Assembly: GCA_016717595.1 (NCBI GenBank) | Contig: JADKFE010000009.1 | Span: 97,523-161,522, forward strand | Length of the DNA stretch: 64,000 nt | Source: Deltaproteobacteria bacterium | GTDB taxonomy: Bacteria > Myxococcota_A > UBA796 > CAJQPC01 | Direction: 5' to 3' | Shown here: piece by piece, positions 15,582 through 25,511 of the stretch | Layout of the letters: every line of letters begins with the position of its first letter | Position numbering within the stretch: position 1 is the stretch's first letter | Made by a program: the position numbers and the translations under genes | Notes under the pieces: generated by a model | What the model saw: only the letters and a program-made list of their open reading frames with translations | Told to the model about the DNA's origin: nothing | The model's database searches: none

Positions 15582-17882
15582 TCAGGGGTGAACGACGAGG
15601 GTGTACTCACGCTCTACGTCGCCGGTGATGGTCACCGTCACGCCGCCGACGGAGAGCTCGCCGCTGGCGAGGGTCATGGTCACGGTCTCGGACTTCGAGG
15701 GTTTGCCCTCGGCGTAGTAGCTCGTGCCGTCGGCCTCGATGAACTGGCCGCCCTCCCCGAAGGCGTGCAGAGTGCGCTTGGCGTCGGCGTCTTTGATGTC
15801 GACGATGTCGCCGACCACACGCACCAGGGTGTCAGGCACGTCGGTGTAGACCGGCAACAGCGTGCCCGGGGGCACAAACACGGGGATGTCACCCACAGGC
15901 GCGTCGAACACGCCCGACTGCACGGGCTCGCCGGTCCAGTAGTTGTACCAGGTCTGCTCCTCACCCAAGGCGGGCAAGGTCACGGCCCGGCGCTCCTCCC
16001 CTTCACCGAGCACGGGGGTGACGAGGAGCGAGGAGCCCAACATCCACGCGCTCACATCGAGCCAGGGCCAGTCGGAGTACAACAGCCCCGGATGCAGCAG
16101 GAGCGGCGTGCCTTCAGCCTCGGCTTGGGCGGCGAGGCCCCGGATGTAGGGGAACAGGCGCGTGTGCTCGACGGCGTATTTTTTGTAGTGGGCGATGGTC
16201 TCGGCGTCGGAGTCAAAGCGCCAGTTCGCCGTGTCGAAGGCGCCGTGGTGGGTGCGCATGATCGGCGCGAAGGCCGCGAGGCTCACCCAACGGAACCACA
16301 GCTCTTTGGAGGTGGGCTCGGTGCCTACGGTGGAGTAGCCGCCGATGTCGAAGCCGATGAACGGCACCCCGGACATCGAGAGGCCCAAGGCCATGGGCAC
16401 CACGGAGGGGTAACCGTCGTCAACAGACCAGTCGGTCTGCTGGTCGCCGAGCCACATGATCGGGGTGTAGGCGTGGCTGCCCGCCCAGCCGCTCCGGGCG
16501 AAGAACACCGCGTCGCGGTCCTCCAGCACCTCGTAGCTCAGCTCTTGCCACAACACGGGGTAGAGGTTGTGGTCGAGGATCGGGTCCATGTCGTTGAGGC
16601 GGGCGTCGGGGGGCATCCACTCGGCGAAGTCGGCCATCCAGCCGTCGAAGCCAAAGGTGAGCGCGAGGTCCATCTTGGTCTGGGCCCAGGCGCGGCTCTC
16701 GTCCCAGGAGAGGTCGAGCACGCTCACCTCGTCTAGGGTGGCGTTGAGGAAGGTGTACGGCGCGTTGTCTTGGGTGCGGATGACGTAGGTCTCGGCCTCG
16801 GCCCAGACGCTGGAGTCCTTAAACACGAAGGGCGAGAAGTACGCCAGCCACTTGAAGCCGAGCTGCTCAAGCGCGCTGTCGGTCTCTCCCGCGTCGGGGT
16901 AGAGCGTGGAGTCGATCGTCCACTCGCCGCTGAGGTGGTAGCCGAAGATCGTGTCTTCGCCGCCTTTCCAGTCTTCAGTCCAGATGACGGATGAGGGGAT
17001 GCCCTCCGCACGGAGGAAGTTCGCGAGGTCAATCACGTTCTCGGCGCCGCGGATCGCGTCGTTCCAGGGGGCGAAGGCCCAGTCCGGGGGCATCGCCGGG
17101 CCGCCGCGGCTGGCGCCGTGCTGGGAGAGCACGTCCATGGCGCTTGAGCCGGCGAAGATGTGCAGGTCCATGCCGGTGTCCCAGGCGCCGATGGTGTAGG
17201 TGCCCGGCGCGGTCTTGCACAGGTCGAGATCGACCCGGCCCCCGGCGTCGATCTCGATGCCCACGGCGTCATCGGGGCGCAGCAAGAACGGGATCGGCGC
17301 GCTGGAGCTGTGCCGGGTGCCCTGGATGAACCAGTCTTCAGGGGGGTTCTCGCTGTCTACCTTGCCGATGCCGGGCTCACTCACCCACAGAGAGAAGGCC
17401 TCGCCGCCGTGGTTGACGTCGAAGGCCTGGGCGCCCGCGCCCAAGAACACGTCGTCGGGGCCACCGCAGGCGAAGCCCATGCGCACCATGTCGCCGCGCT
17501 CGGCGTAGAGGCCCATGGTGAGCGCGTCGTCGTTGGTGAGGCTCAGGCGCAGCTCACCCAAGAGCGCGCCGTCGGCGGCCTCGAGATCGATGATGTAGAT
17601 CTCATCGGCCTCTTTGTTGCCGCGCACCTTGGGCGGGGCCGCCACGGCGAAGCCCGGCGGCGCGTCGGTGAACGTGTAGGAGCCGTACGCGAACTCGATC
17701 TCGCTCTCGCCGTCGCCGACGGCCAAGGACGTGAGCTGCATGATGGGCTCGCCCTGGAAGAGGACCAAGGCGCCGGGCTCGTCCTTGTCGAACTCGACGG
17801 TGTAGTCTCCGAGGCGGCGTGTGCCGTCCCCGCAGCCGACGATCAGCGGGAGGACGGAGAGGATCGCGCGGGGACGGCTCAT
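15582..17882 (-). CDS. GH31-family glycoside hydrolase lipoprotein (YihQ-like branch)
   Basis: This 766-residue protein has a lipobox at LPLIVGC (Cys 17). The GH31 barrel shows the nucleophile in GWMADFAEWMPP (D418) and the acid/base in WLGDQQTDWS (D480), preceded by FFARSGWAGSHAYTP. This ARSG...GDQ...DW arrangement is characteristic of the sulfoquinovosidase/YihQ branch and of some alpha-glucosidases. The C-terminal beta-domains carry VFVPPGTLLPV. It should cleave alpha-linked sugars at the cell surface. Specificity for sulfoquinovose is only a possibility, since no sulfoglycolysis genes are present. Confidence 0.88.
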   Translation of the reverse strand: MSRPRAILSVLPLIVGCGDGTRRLGDYTVEFDKDEPGALVLFQGEPIMQLTSLAVGDGESEIEFAYGSYTFTDAPPGFAVAAPPKVRGNKEADEIYIIDLEAADGALLGELRLSLTNDDALTMGLYAERGDMVRMGFACGGPDDVFLGAGAQAFDVNHGGEAFSLWVSEPGIGKVDSENPPEDWFIQGTRHSSSAPIPFLLRPDDAVGIEIDAGGRVDLDLCKTAPGTYTIGAWDTGMDLHIFAGSSAMDVLSQHGASRGGPAMPPDWAFAPWNDAIRGAENVIDLANFLRAEGIPSSVIWTEDWKGGEDTIFGYHLSGEWTIDSTLYPDAGETDSALEQLGFKWLAYFSPFVFKDSSVWAEAETYVIRTQDNAPYTFLNATLDEVSVLDLSWDESRAWAQTKMDLALTFGFDGWMADFAEWMPPDARLNDMDPILDHNLYPVLWQELSYEVLEDRDAVFFARSGWAGSHAYTPIMWLGDQQTDWSVDDGYPSVVPMALGLSMSGVPFIGFDIGGYSTVGTEPTSKELWFRWVSLAAFAPIMRTHHGAFDTANWRFDSDAETIAHYKKYAVEHTRLFPYIRGLAAQAEAEGTPLLLHPGLLYSDWPWLDVSAWMLGSSLLVTPVLGEGEERRAVTLPALGEEQTWYNYWTGEPVQSGVFDAPVGDIPVFVPPGTLLPVYTDVPDTLVRVVGDIVDIKDADAKRTLHAFGEGGQFIEADGTSYYAEGKPSKSETVTMTLASGELSVGGVTVTITGDVEREYTLVVHP

Positions 17883-17957
17883 CTTGGGGCGCTCCGAGGC
17901 AGGTGACCCCCAATGTGTACCTCGGATCGTGCGGATTGGGGAGCCTGATGGCCGCGC

Positions 17958-20326
17958 TCAGCGACGTGGCGCGCCAAACAGGGGCAGAGGGCCGTCTCCG
18001 ACACGCTCAATCGGCAAGGCGCTCGCCGGCGCGCGGCCGCGGCTCACCGCCACCCAGCCCCCACGCCAGGGCAACAGCATCGCCTCATCCGGGGGCCGCA
18101 GGCGCTCTCCTTTCCGTTCACCCAGGGCCTCGACGATCCGAATCCAGGCCGGGATCACGGACTTTCCGCCGGTCTCCCCTTCGCCGAGGCTCAGCGTACG
18201 ATCGGTGCCCAGCCAGATCGCCACGGTGTAGCGTGGGGTGAAGCCGACGAACCAGGCGTCCATGTAGCCGTTGGTGGTGCCGGTCTTCCCCGCGCGGTCG
18301 AGCCCTCCACCGAGGCCCGCCGCGCCGTGCCCGCCGTGACCACGCCGCGGAGCATGTCCACCATCTCATAGGCCACGCCGCGGGGGAGCACCTGACGACC
18401 GGGGCCGCCGGGGAGCGGCGCGAGGCTGCGGCCCTCGACCCGCAACGGCTCACCGGCCCGGGCCAGCTCCACTTGGTCGACGCTCAGCAGGCGGTTGATG
18501 AACACGGCCTCGACGCTGCGCCCCAGGCGCGCCAAGGTGGCGTACCCCCGGGCCTGATCGAGCACCGTGACCTCGGACGAGCCGAGGGCCAAGGTGAGAT
18601 CTGAGCGTAGGGGCGTCTCGACGCCCATGTCTTTGGCCAAGGCGGCGATGCGGTCGGCGCCGACCTCCAGCGCGAGGCGCACGGCGACGGTGTTGAGGCT
18701 TCGGGCCATGGCGTCACGCATCGGCAGGGCCCCGGCGTAGCCCCCGGAGTAGTTCTTGGGGCTCCAGGTCTGGCCGTTGCCCGCGGGCAGGGCCAAGGGG
18801 CCGTCGACGACGGTGTCGATCTGGCTGTGGCCTTTGGCCAAGGCCGCGGCGTACACATAGGGCTTAAAGCTTGAGCCCGGCTGGCGTAGGCCTTGGCTGG
18901 CGCGCACGAAGCCCTCCAGCGTGTCGCGGTAGCCGCCGACCATCGCCACCACCTCCCCCGTCGTGTTCTCAAGGACCACGGCGGAGGCCTGGGACCAAGG
19001 CTCGTCTCCCAAACGTACGGCGTCGGCGGCGTCCGTGCGGCAGACCTCGAGCACGTCCCCGGCGCCGATCAAACGAGAGAGCGGCACGGGGGGCACGTCG
19101 CCGCCGGTGTTTTTGGCCCGGGCCAGGGCCTCGTGGTCCTCGGCGATGAGCTGATAGGTGAACGGCCCGGCGCTGAGCTTGTTGAGGTCTCGTTTGGGGC
19201 CAACAAGCGCCTGAAAACACTGCCCGGCGGCGGGCTCCTTCACAGAGCCGCCACCTCCGCCTTTGCGTAAGCCCGGCCCTTCGCTCAAGAACGCCTCCCA
19301 AGAGGCCTTGGGCAGGCGCTTGACGATGGGCGCGCGGCCTTGACGGGCCTGGTGGGCGTCGACGATCTCCCGGATGGCGGCCTCGGCCTCGGCCTGCACG
19401 GCGAGGTTGAGCGGGGTGTGAACCTGCAGGCCGAGCTCAAAGAGCAGCTCGTCGCCGTAGAGCGCGCGCAGCTCGCGGCGCACCTGGGTGATGTAGGCGA
19501 GGCCCTCGCGGCCTTGGGTGTCGCCTTCCCGGGGCACGAGCACGAGGTCGTCTTGGTGGGAGGCGGCGGTCTCCGCGCTGATCATGCCCAAGGTGACCAT
19601 GCTGCGCAGGACGATGCCTCGGCGCTCGGCGGCGGTCACCGGGGAGCGGCGCGGCGAGTACCGCGACGGCGCGGGCACGAGCCCGGCGAGGAGCGCGGCC
19701 TGGCCGACGTCGATGTCTCGGGCGGAGACGCCGAAGTAGTCTTGAGCGGCGGCCTCGACGCCATAGTTGCCCGCGCCCAAGGCCACATAGTTGAGGTAGA
19801 GCTCTAAGAGCGCCTCTTTGGACTGCTCTCGCTCAAGACGCACGGCGAGCACGGCCTCGCGGAGCTTGCGGGTGTAGCTGCGCTCTTTGCCCACGATGAG
19901 GTTCTTGACGAGCTGCTGGGTGAGCGTCGAGGCGCCTTGGGAGGTGCCGCCGGTCTGGAAGTTCACGAGGATCGCCCGGGCGATGCCCCGCAGGTCTACG
20001 CCCTTGTGCTGAAAGAAGCGGCGATCCTCGGCGGCCACGAACGCCTGCCAGACATGGTCGGGCAGCTCATCCAAAGGCACCCAAACGCGCCGCTCCACCC
20101 AGAACTGATCGATCGCCTGGCCCTTGTTGTCGTAGACCTCGCAGTTGGTCAACGGGCGGAAGGCGCGGTACTCCGAGAGATCATCGGGTAGGGTCGAGAG
20201 GATCACCCGGTCGAGCCAGATCCACCCTACCCCCGCCGCCAGGATCCCCATGATCGAGAGCCAGAGCGTCAGCCGCGCGAGGCCGACCAACACGCGACGG
20301 AGCACCTGGATCACACGGCTCTGCAT
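17958..20326 (-). CDS. Class A penicillin-binding protein (PBP1A-type), apparent frameshift near the KTG box
   Basis: The protein starts MQSRVIQVLRRV and has a membrane helix (LWLSIMGILAAGVGWIWL). The GT51 glycosyltransferase domain shows AAEDRRFFQHKGVD and GASTLTQQLVKNL. The transpeptidase shows SSFKPYVY (active Ser in SxxK) and ARSLNTVAV (SxN). The third box, AGKTGTTNGYMDAW, is in a different frame. One G is missing near 18326, and adding it restores the frame to the stop at 17958-17960. If the shift is real, the enzyme lacks its KTG triad member. GGGAG upstream of the ATG lies inside the divergent gene. The two start codons overlap in a CATG. Confidence 0.88.
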
Positions 20327-21848
20327 GGCGCTTCTCCCGATCGCCGGGTGTAGTCTAGCCGACGCGCCAACGCAAGGGCCCGCGGGCCTACGCGACGACC
20401 CGCTGCGTCTGCCTGGGGACGCCTTGGCGCTCGTGGAGCTGGCCCCTGTGGCCGCGCCAGCGGAATATGGCCGGGCGAAGGAGCTCGCGGGCGGGCTCAC
20501 GGCGTCTTTTGAGCTGGCGCTCACGGATCTGGAGGGTGTGGTGCCCCGGGTCGGCGCGCTGCCCCCTTCGCCGGGGGTGAGCGAGGCGGTGCTCGTGGAC
20601 GCGGAGCGCTGGACGCTCACCCTAGACGCGGCGGTTGAGCGGGTCGGCCCCGAGCGCTGGGCCATGACGATTCGTGGCACGCTCTGCCGCCGCGACGGCG
20701 CCTGCACCTTCCCCGAGGCCGAGGGGGACCCAAACCAGACCGGCCCCGCCGTCGCCGAGCTCATGGAGCAGATCGCCCTGCGCCTGGTGCGCCGCCGCTC
20801 CTCCGACGCCGCTCAGACCTGGGCCGCGCCCCCATCGGATGACCCTTACGCCGTGCTCCTCGCCGGGCGCGCCGCGGCCACGCTCTACGGTCAGCAAGAT
20901 CCGCCGCCAGAGGAGCTGATCGGCGACAAAGCCAAAGATCCCGTCACCCGGGCCGTGCTGGTCGACCCAGAGCTGGCGCTCACCCGCTGGGTCGCCGGGC
21001 GCCGCGCCATGGCCCGGGGGGAGCACAGCCAGGCCCAGCAGCACTTCAACGCCGCCGCCCGCGGGCGCCCGGCCTCCGCCGTGCTCCTCGCCGACGAGGC
21101 CATCGCCTGGGCCGCCTTGGGCCGCATCGACCGCGCGGCGACCTTGTGGAGCGCCGTACGAAACCTCGTCGGCGACGATCAGCGGTTCTTGCTGCCCCAA
21201 GCCCGGGTCGCCTTGGCCTTGGGCCAGCTCGACGAGGCCGCCGAGCGCCTCGCGCCCTTGTCCTTCGGCTTTGAGCGTGACCCAGACCTCGCCGCGCTGC
21301 GGGTCGCCATCGCTGAGGCCGGCGGCGCCGGGGAGGGCTACGACCTCCTGTTGCAGTCCTGGGAGGTCGCCGCGCCGAACGACGCCGAGCCGACCCGCCG
21401 TCGCCTCGCCCTGCGGGTGCGCAGAGAAGAGTACGAGGACGCCCTCTCGTTCACCGATCAGCTCGCCCGTCGCGGCGCCGGAGATGAGTCCGAGCGCGCC
21501 CAGCTCGCGCTCTCCGCCGCCTTGGGCCGATTTGACGAGGCCGCGGCCTTGGCCGAGGGTCTCGGCGAAGACCTCACCGCCGACCGCCTGCGCGCCCGCG
21601 CCCAGCCCGAGGCGCGGGCCGAGGCGCTCTTGGGCGACCCCTCCCCTTACGCCCGGCTGTGGCGCGCGGAGGCGATCCTCCAAGGCGGAGACCCAAAGAC
21701 GGCGCTGAGCGAGATCGAGGCCGTGCTCAAAGAGCGTCCTTGGCTGCCCGAGGCCTTAGAGCTCAAGGCCATCACGCTCACGGCCATGGGCGAGACGGCG
21801 AAGGCCGAGGCCACCCGGGCGCTGTGGGCGCGGGCGAGCGGCGTTTAG
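20325..21848 (+). CDS. TPR-like lipoprotein
   Basis: The ATG at 20325 gives MALLPIAGC, a minimal lipobox. An upstream ATG at 20250 has a better ribosome site (AGGA, six-base spacer) and adds a basic n-region, so the real start may lie there, inside the PBP coding sequence. The mature protein is Ala/Leu-rich helical repeat (LTRWVAGRRAMARGEHSQAQQHFNAAA, LGRIDRAATLWSAVRNL, ALGQLDEAAERLAPL, GDPKTALSEIEAVLKERP), typical of tetratricopeptide solenoids for protein-protein contacts in the envelope. The partner is unknown. The divergent PBP is a natural candidate. Confidence 0.7.
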   Translation: MALLPIAGCSLADAPTQGPAGLRDDPLRLPGDALALVELAPVAAPAEYGRAKELAGGLTASFELALTDLEGVVPRVGALPPSPGVSEAVLVDAERWTLTLDAAVERVGPERWAMTIRGTLCRRDGACTFPEAEGDPNQTGPAVAELMEQIALRLVRRRSSDAAQTWAAPPSDDPYAVLLAGRAAATLYGQQDPPPEELIGDKAKDPVTRAVLVDPELALTRWVAGRRAMARGEHSQAQQHFNAAARGRPASAVLLADEAIAWAALGRIDRAATLWSAVRNLVGDDQRFLLPQARVALALGQLDEAAERLAPLSFGFERDPDLAALRVAIAEAGGAGEGYDLLLQSWEVAAPNDAEPTRRRLALRVRREEYEDALSFTDQLARRGAGDESERAQLALSAALGRFDEAAALAEGLGEDLTADRLRARAQPEARAEALLGDPSPYARLWRAEAILQGGDPKTALSEIEAVLKERPWLPEALELKAITLTAMGETAKAEATRALWARASGV

Positions 21849-21863
21849 AATCGGCGGTCGCGC

Positions 21864-23792
21864 CTACTCTCGACGCTGCAAGGCCCGGTAGATGGTGCTG
21901 CGGGCCACGCCCAGACGGCGGGCGGCGGCGCTCACGTTGCCCGCGCAGGCCTCAAGCGCCCGGCGGATGGCGTTGGCCTGCACGACGTCTAAGGCGTCGC
22001 CCGAGAGCAGCCCGAGCTCGTCGGGGGCGTGAAGGGCCTGGGTGAGATCGGGGGGGAGGTGCTCCAGCTCAAGGATGGGGGCGCCCTCAGCCAACACCAA
22101 GGCCACCTCCAGGGCGGACTTGAGCTCTCGCACGTTGCCCGGCCAAGGGTGGCGCAGGATGAGCGCCTCTAAGGCGGGGCTCAGGGCGGGCGGCGGGTTT
22201 GGCCGCGTGGCCTGGGCCAACAAGAACCGGGCGAGGCCGAGGCGATCTTCCCGAGCGCGCAGCGGCGGCAGGCGCAGCACGACCCCTTTGAGGCGATACC
22301 AGAGGTCTTGACGGAAGGCGCCTGTGGCCACGAGCGCCGGGAGATCGCGGCAGGTCGCGCAGATGACCCGCACGTCCGCCTGGCGTGTGGTGCGCTCGCC
22401 GACACGCTGGAACCGGCCGTCCTCTAAGACTCGAAGGAGCGCCACCTGCATCGCCGGGGGCATCTCGCCGATCTCGTCGAGAAACAGGGTTCCCCCGGCC
22501 GCGGCGTGTAAGAGGCCGTCTCGGCCCTGGCGGTCGGCCCCGGTGAAGGCGCCCGGGCCATACCCAAACAGCTCGGCGGCGAGGAGCTCCGGGGCGAAGG
22601 AGCCGCAGTTGACGGCGACGAAGGGGCCATCCCGGCGTTTGGAGGCGGCGTGTAGCGCCTCGGCGAACCGCTCCTTGCCCGATCCGGTCTCGGCGAGGAG
22701 CACGATGGGCAGCACGCTCGGCGCGACGCGGCGGCCGAGGTCTACGGCGGCGCGGGTGGCGGGATCCTCAGCGAAGACCGCACGAAAGGCGTCGCTGGTC
22801 TCGGGCGGCTTGGGCGCTTGGGGCGGCGAGAACAGGCGGGGCGCGGGGCCCTCACGGAACACGGCGATGGACAAGAGCGCGCCGTCCGGACCAAAGAGCG
22901 GCTCCAGGCGCGCCTGCCCGGGGCCCAAGGCGCCGAGCTTGGGCAGCACGACGCCGCCGCTTAAGGCCGCCCGGCGAAGGGTGTCCCAGGTGAGCCCGAG
23001 GGCCTCCACGGCGTCTACGGGCGCTCGGCGCGACCCCAAGGCCACCCGGGCGGCGGCGTTGCAGCGCACGATCTGCCCACGCTGCACCAAAAGCGCGGGC
23101 TCGGCGACCCGGTCCAGGGTGCGCTCGACGAGGCCGACCACCTGGGCGCTCGCCCGCGCCCAGGCCCGCGCCCGCCAGGTGGCCTCCATCGCCTGCGCCG
23201 TGGCGCTCACCAAGGCCCAGACCGCCGGGTGCGCCTGGCTGACCATCGACGTGGCGTCTAAGGCGGCGACGACGCGGCCCTCTGGGTCACGAACCGGCGC
23301 CGCGTAACAGACGAGCTCATGGAACGGCCGGGCGTAGTGCGCCGCGCCCACCACCGCCGTGGGCCTGCCCTCGGCCAAGGCCGTGCCGATGGCGTTGGTG
23401 CCTCGGGCGGCCTCGCCCCACGACGCGCCCTCGATGAGCCGCACCGACTGGGCCACCGGCGCGAAGGCCCCGCCGCCGCCTGCGCGCACGACCACCCCCT
23501 CGGCGTCGGCCAGGAGCAAGGTGAAGTCATACGCCGCCAAGGCCGCCGCGCCCTCGTCAAACGTGTCACGCACCTCGCTCAACAGGGGGTCGAGGCGCTC
23601 TTGCCGCGCCCGAAGCGCCACCCCACGCTCTAAGCCGAGCTCCGCCGGGATCTCATCGTTGGGTGCGCCAAGCTCTCTGGAGCGTGTCCACCGCTCCCAC
23701 AAGAGCGCCGCGCCGTCGTCGGGGCGCTCCAAGCCGCGCTGAAATCGCTCCCACCAGGACTGTTGGGATAGCTCAAGCACGAGCGCGCTCAT
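21864..23792 (-). CDS. acoR: AcoR-like sigma-54-dependent transcriptional activator
   Basis: This 642-residue protein has an N-terminal sensory region with a GAF-like domain (residues 70-210: TLLLADAEGVVVRAG, GTNAIGTALAEGRPTAV) and a PAS-like segment (about 220-310). The AAA+ domain has Walker A AETGSGKE (367-374), GAFTGA (414-419) and Walker B GGTLFLDEIGEM. It ends in a Fis-type HTH (AGNVSAAARRLGVARSTIYRAL). The GAFTGA loop engages sigma-54. The GTNAIGTAL segment is typical of acetoin/aldehyde regulators of the AcoR group. The gene is divergent from an aldehyde dehydrogenase, with dyads and a sigma-54 promoter between them. Confidence 0.92.
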   Translation of the reverse strand: MSALVLELSQQSWWERFQRGLERPDDGAALLWERWTRSRELGAPNDEIPAELGLERGVALRARQERLDPLLSEVRDTFDEGAAALAAYDFTLLLADAEGVVVRAGGGGAFAPVAQSVRLIEGASWGEAARGTNAIGTALAEGRPTAVVGAAHYARPFHELVCYAAPVRDPEGRVVAALDATSMVSQAHPAVWALVSATAQAMEATWRARAWARASAQVVGLVERTLDRVAEPALLVQRGQIVRCNAAARVALGSRRAPVDAVEALGLTWDTLRRAALSGGVVLPKLGALGPGQARLEPLFGPDGALLSIAVFREGPAPRLFSPPQAPKPPETSDAFRAVFAEDPATRAAVDLGRRVAPSVLPIVLLAETGSGKERFAEALHAASKRRDGPFVAVNCGSFAPELLAAELFGYGPGAFTGADRQGRDGLLHAAAGGTLFLDEIGEMPPAMQVALLRVLEDGRFQRVGERTTRQADVRVICATCRDLPALVATGAFRQDLWYRLKGVVLRLPPLRAREDRLGLARFLLAQATRPNPPPALSPALEALILRHPWPGNVRELKSALEVALVLAEGAPILELEHLPPDLTQALHAPDELGLLSGDALDVVQANAIRRALEACAGNVSAAARRLGVARSTIYRALQRRE

Positions 23793-23852
23793 CGAACCTC
23801 CGGGCGGCAGACTTGAGGAGACTGTAACCCCTCTTCAACCCAACCGAGGGGC

Positions 23853-23868
23853 TGTCGCAAAACGCGAC
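23853..23868 (+). promoter_or_regulatory. Upstream activator dyad 1 (probable AcoR-like site)
   Basis: TGTCGCAAAACGCGAC contains a perfect GTCGC/GCGAC dyad. It lies about 75 bp upstream of the -24 element of the sigma-54 promoter, the normal distance for an enhancer-binding protein, and is 23 bp centre to centre from a second similar dyad. Confidence 0.65.
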
Positions 23869-23875
23869 GCTCCTC

Positions 23876-23892
23876 TGTCGCAGAACACGACA
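23876..23892 (+). promoter_or_regulatory. Upstream activator dyad 2 (probable AcoR-like site)
   Basis: TGTCGCAGAACACGACA is an inverted repeat (TGTCG/CGACA) sharing TGTCGCA with dyad 1. It is the promoter-proximal member of the pair. Confidence 0.65.
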
Positions 23893-23942
23893 CACCGCCA
23901 AACCGACCGCCAAGGCTCCATCTCCGAGGGCGCCTCGTCACT

Positions 23943-23958
23943 TGGCACGGCTCATGCA
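23943..23958 (+). promoter_or_regulatory. Sigma-54 promoter (-24/-12) of the aldehyde dehydrogenase operon
   Basis: TGGCACGGCTCATGCA matches the TGGCACG-N4-TTGCA consensus, with GG and GC at the required spacing. It lies 30 bp upstream of the ATG at 23988 and downstream of two dyads, with a sigma-54 activator encoded divergently. Confidence 0.85.
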
Positions 23959-23987
23959 ATCGGTCGTCTCCCCCAAACGGAGGTCTC

Positions 23988-25508
23988 ATGCGCTACGTCT
24001 CCCCGAACAGCCCTGGCTCCTTGGTGCAGTACCCCGACCGGTACGACCACTACATCAACGGCGAGTGGGTGCCCCCGGCCCGAGGCCGCTATTTTGAGAA
24101 CGTGAGCCCCGTCACCGGCCGTCCGTTCATCCAGATCGCCCGCGGCACCCATGAAGACGTCGAGCGCGCCTTAGACGCCGCTCACGCCGCCAAAGCCGCC
24201 TGGGGCGCCACCCCCGCCGCCGCCCGGGCCCAGATCCTCAACCGCATCGCCGACGTGATGGAGCAAAACCTAGAGCAGCTCGCCGTCTCCGAGACCTGGG
24301 ACAACGGCAAGCCCATCCGCGAGACCTTGGCCGCCGACCTCCCCCTGGCGATCGACCACTTTCGTTACTTCGCCGGGGTGATCCGGGCGAACGAAGGCAC
24401 CGCCGCCGAGCTCGACGCCAACACGGTCACCTACCACATCAAGGAGCCTCTGGGTGTGGTGGGCCAGATCATCCCCTGGAACTTCCCGCTGCTGATGGCG
24501 GCGTGGAAGCTGGCCCCGGCGCTGGCCGCGGGCAACTGTGTGGTGTTGAAGCCCGCCGAGCAGACCCCTGCGAGCATCATGCTGTGGGTGTCTCTGGTCG
24601 GTCACCTGCTGCCCAAGGGCGTGCTCAACATCGTCAACGGCTTCGGGATTGAGGCGGGCAAACCCCTGGCCCAGAGCCCCCGCATCTCGAAGGTCGCGTT
24701 CACCGGCGAGACGAGCACCGGGCGTCTCATCATGCAGTACGCTTCAGAGAACATCATCCCCGTCACCCTGGAGCTCGGCGGAAAATCGCCGAACATCTTC
24801 TTCGCCGACGTGATGGCTGAGGACGACGCCTTCCGCCAGAAGGCGCTGGAGGGCTTCGGCATGTTTATGCTCAACCAAGGGGAGGTCTGCACCTGCCCGT
24901 CTCGCGCCTTGATTCAGCGCAGCATCTACAAAGACTTCCTCGATCTCGCCGTCGAGCGCGCCCGGCTCACTGTGCCGGGTGACCCCTTAGACACCAACAC
25001 CAAGCTCGGCGCCCAGGCCTCCAACGACCAGCTTGAGAAGATCCTCTCCTACATCGACATCGGCCAAAAAGAGGGCGCGACCCTTCGGATGGGCGGTGAA
25101 CGTGTGCGCTTGGGCGGTGAGCTTGAGCACGGCTACTACTGCGCCCCGACGGTGTTTGAGGGCCACAACAAGATGCGGGTGTTCCAGGAGGAGATCTTCG
25201 GGCCCGTCGTGTCTGTCACCTCGTTTGAGGACGATGCCGACGCGATCAACCTCGCGAACGACACGCTCTACGGCCTCGGCGCGGGCCTGTGGACCCGCAG
25301 CGTCCACAACGCTTACCGGGTGGGCCGCGCGGTGCAGGCTGGCCGGGTGTGGACCAACTGTTACCACCTCTACCCCGCCCACGCGGCGTTCGGTGGTTAC
25401 AAACACTCGGGCATCGGCCGGGAGAACCACCACATGATGCTCGGCCATTACCAACAGACGAAGAACCTGCTCGTGTCCTACGATCCCAACCCCATGGGCT
25501 TCTTCTAG
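23988..25508 (+). CDS. Aldehyde dehydrogenase (AcoD/ExaC type)
   Basis: This 506-residue NAD(P)-dependent enzyme oxidises aldehydes to acids. The cofactor region shows GQIIPWNFPLLMAAWK and KPAEQTP. FTGETSTGR forms the Rossmann loop. The general base is in LELGGKSPN and the nucleophile is in NQGEVCTCPSR. The extended NQGEVCTCPSR with a second Cys and the C-terminal YDPNPMGFF tail are typical of acetaldehyde dehydrogenases in acetoin or ethanol catabolism. Transcription is probably sigma-54-dependent. A DUF779 gene follows after 3 bp. Confidence 0.93.
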   Translation: MRYVSPNSPGSLVQYPDRYDHYINGEWVPPARGRYFENVSPVTGRPFIQIARGTHEDVERALDAAHAAKAAWGATPAAARAQILNRIADVMEQNLEQLAVSETWDNGKPIRETLAADLPLAIDHFRYFAGVIRANEGTAAELDANTVTYHIKEPLGVVGQIIPWNFPLLMAAWKLAPALAAGNCVVLKPAEQTPASIMLWVSLVGHLLPKGVLNIVNGFGIEAGKPLAQSPRISKVAFTGETSTGRLIMQYASENIIPVTLELGGKSPNIFFADVMAEDDAFRQKALEGFGMFMLNQGEVCTCPSRALIQRSIYKDFLDLAVERARLTVPGDPLDTNTKLGAQASNDQLEKILSYIDIGQKEGATLRMGGERVRLGGELEHGYYCAPTVFEGHNKMRVFQEEIFGPVVSVTSFEDDADAINLANDTLYGLGAGLWTRSVHNAYRVGRAVQAGRVWTNCYHLYPAHAAFGGYKHSGIGRENHHMMLGHYQQTKNLLVSYDPNPMGFF

Positions 25509-25511
25509 GCC

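Noticed and set aside
15582..17882. Firm assignment of the GH31 enzyme as a sulfoquinovosidase
   Set aside because: The active-site arrangement fits, but the sulfonate-binding residues cannot be verified by eye and no sulfoglycolysis gene is near.
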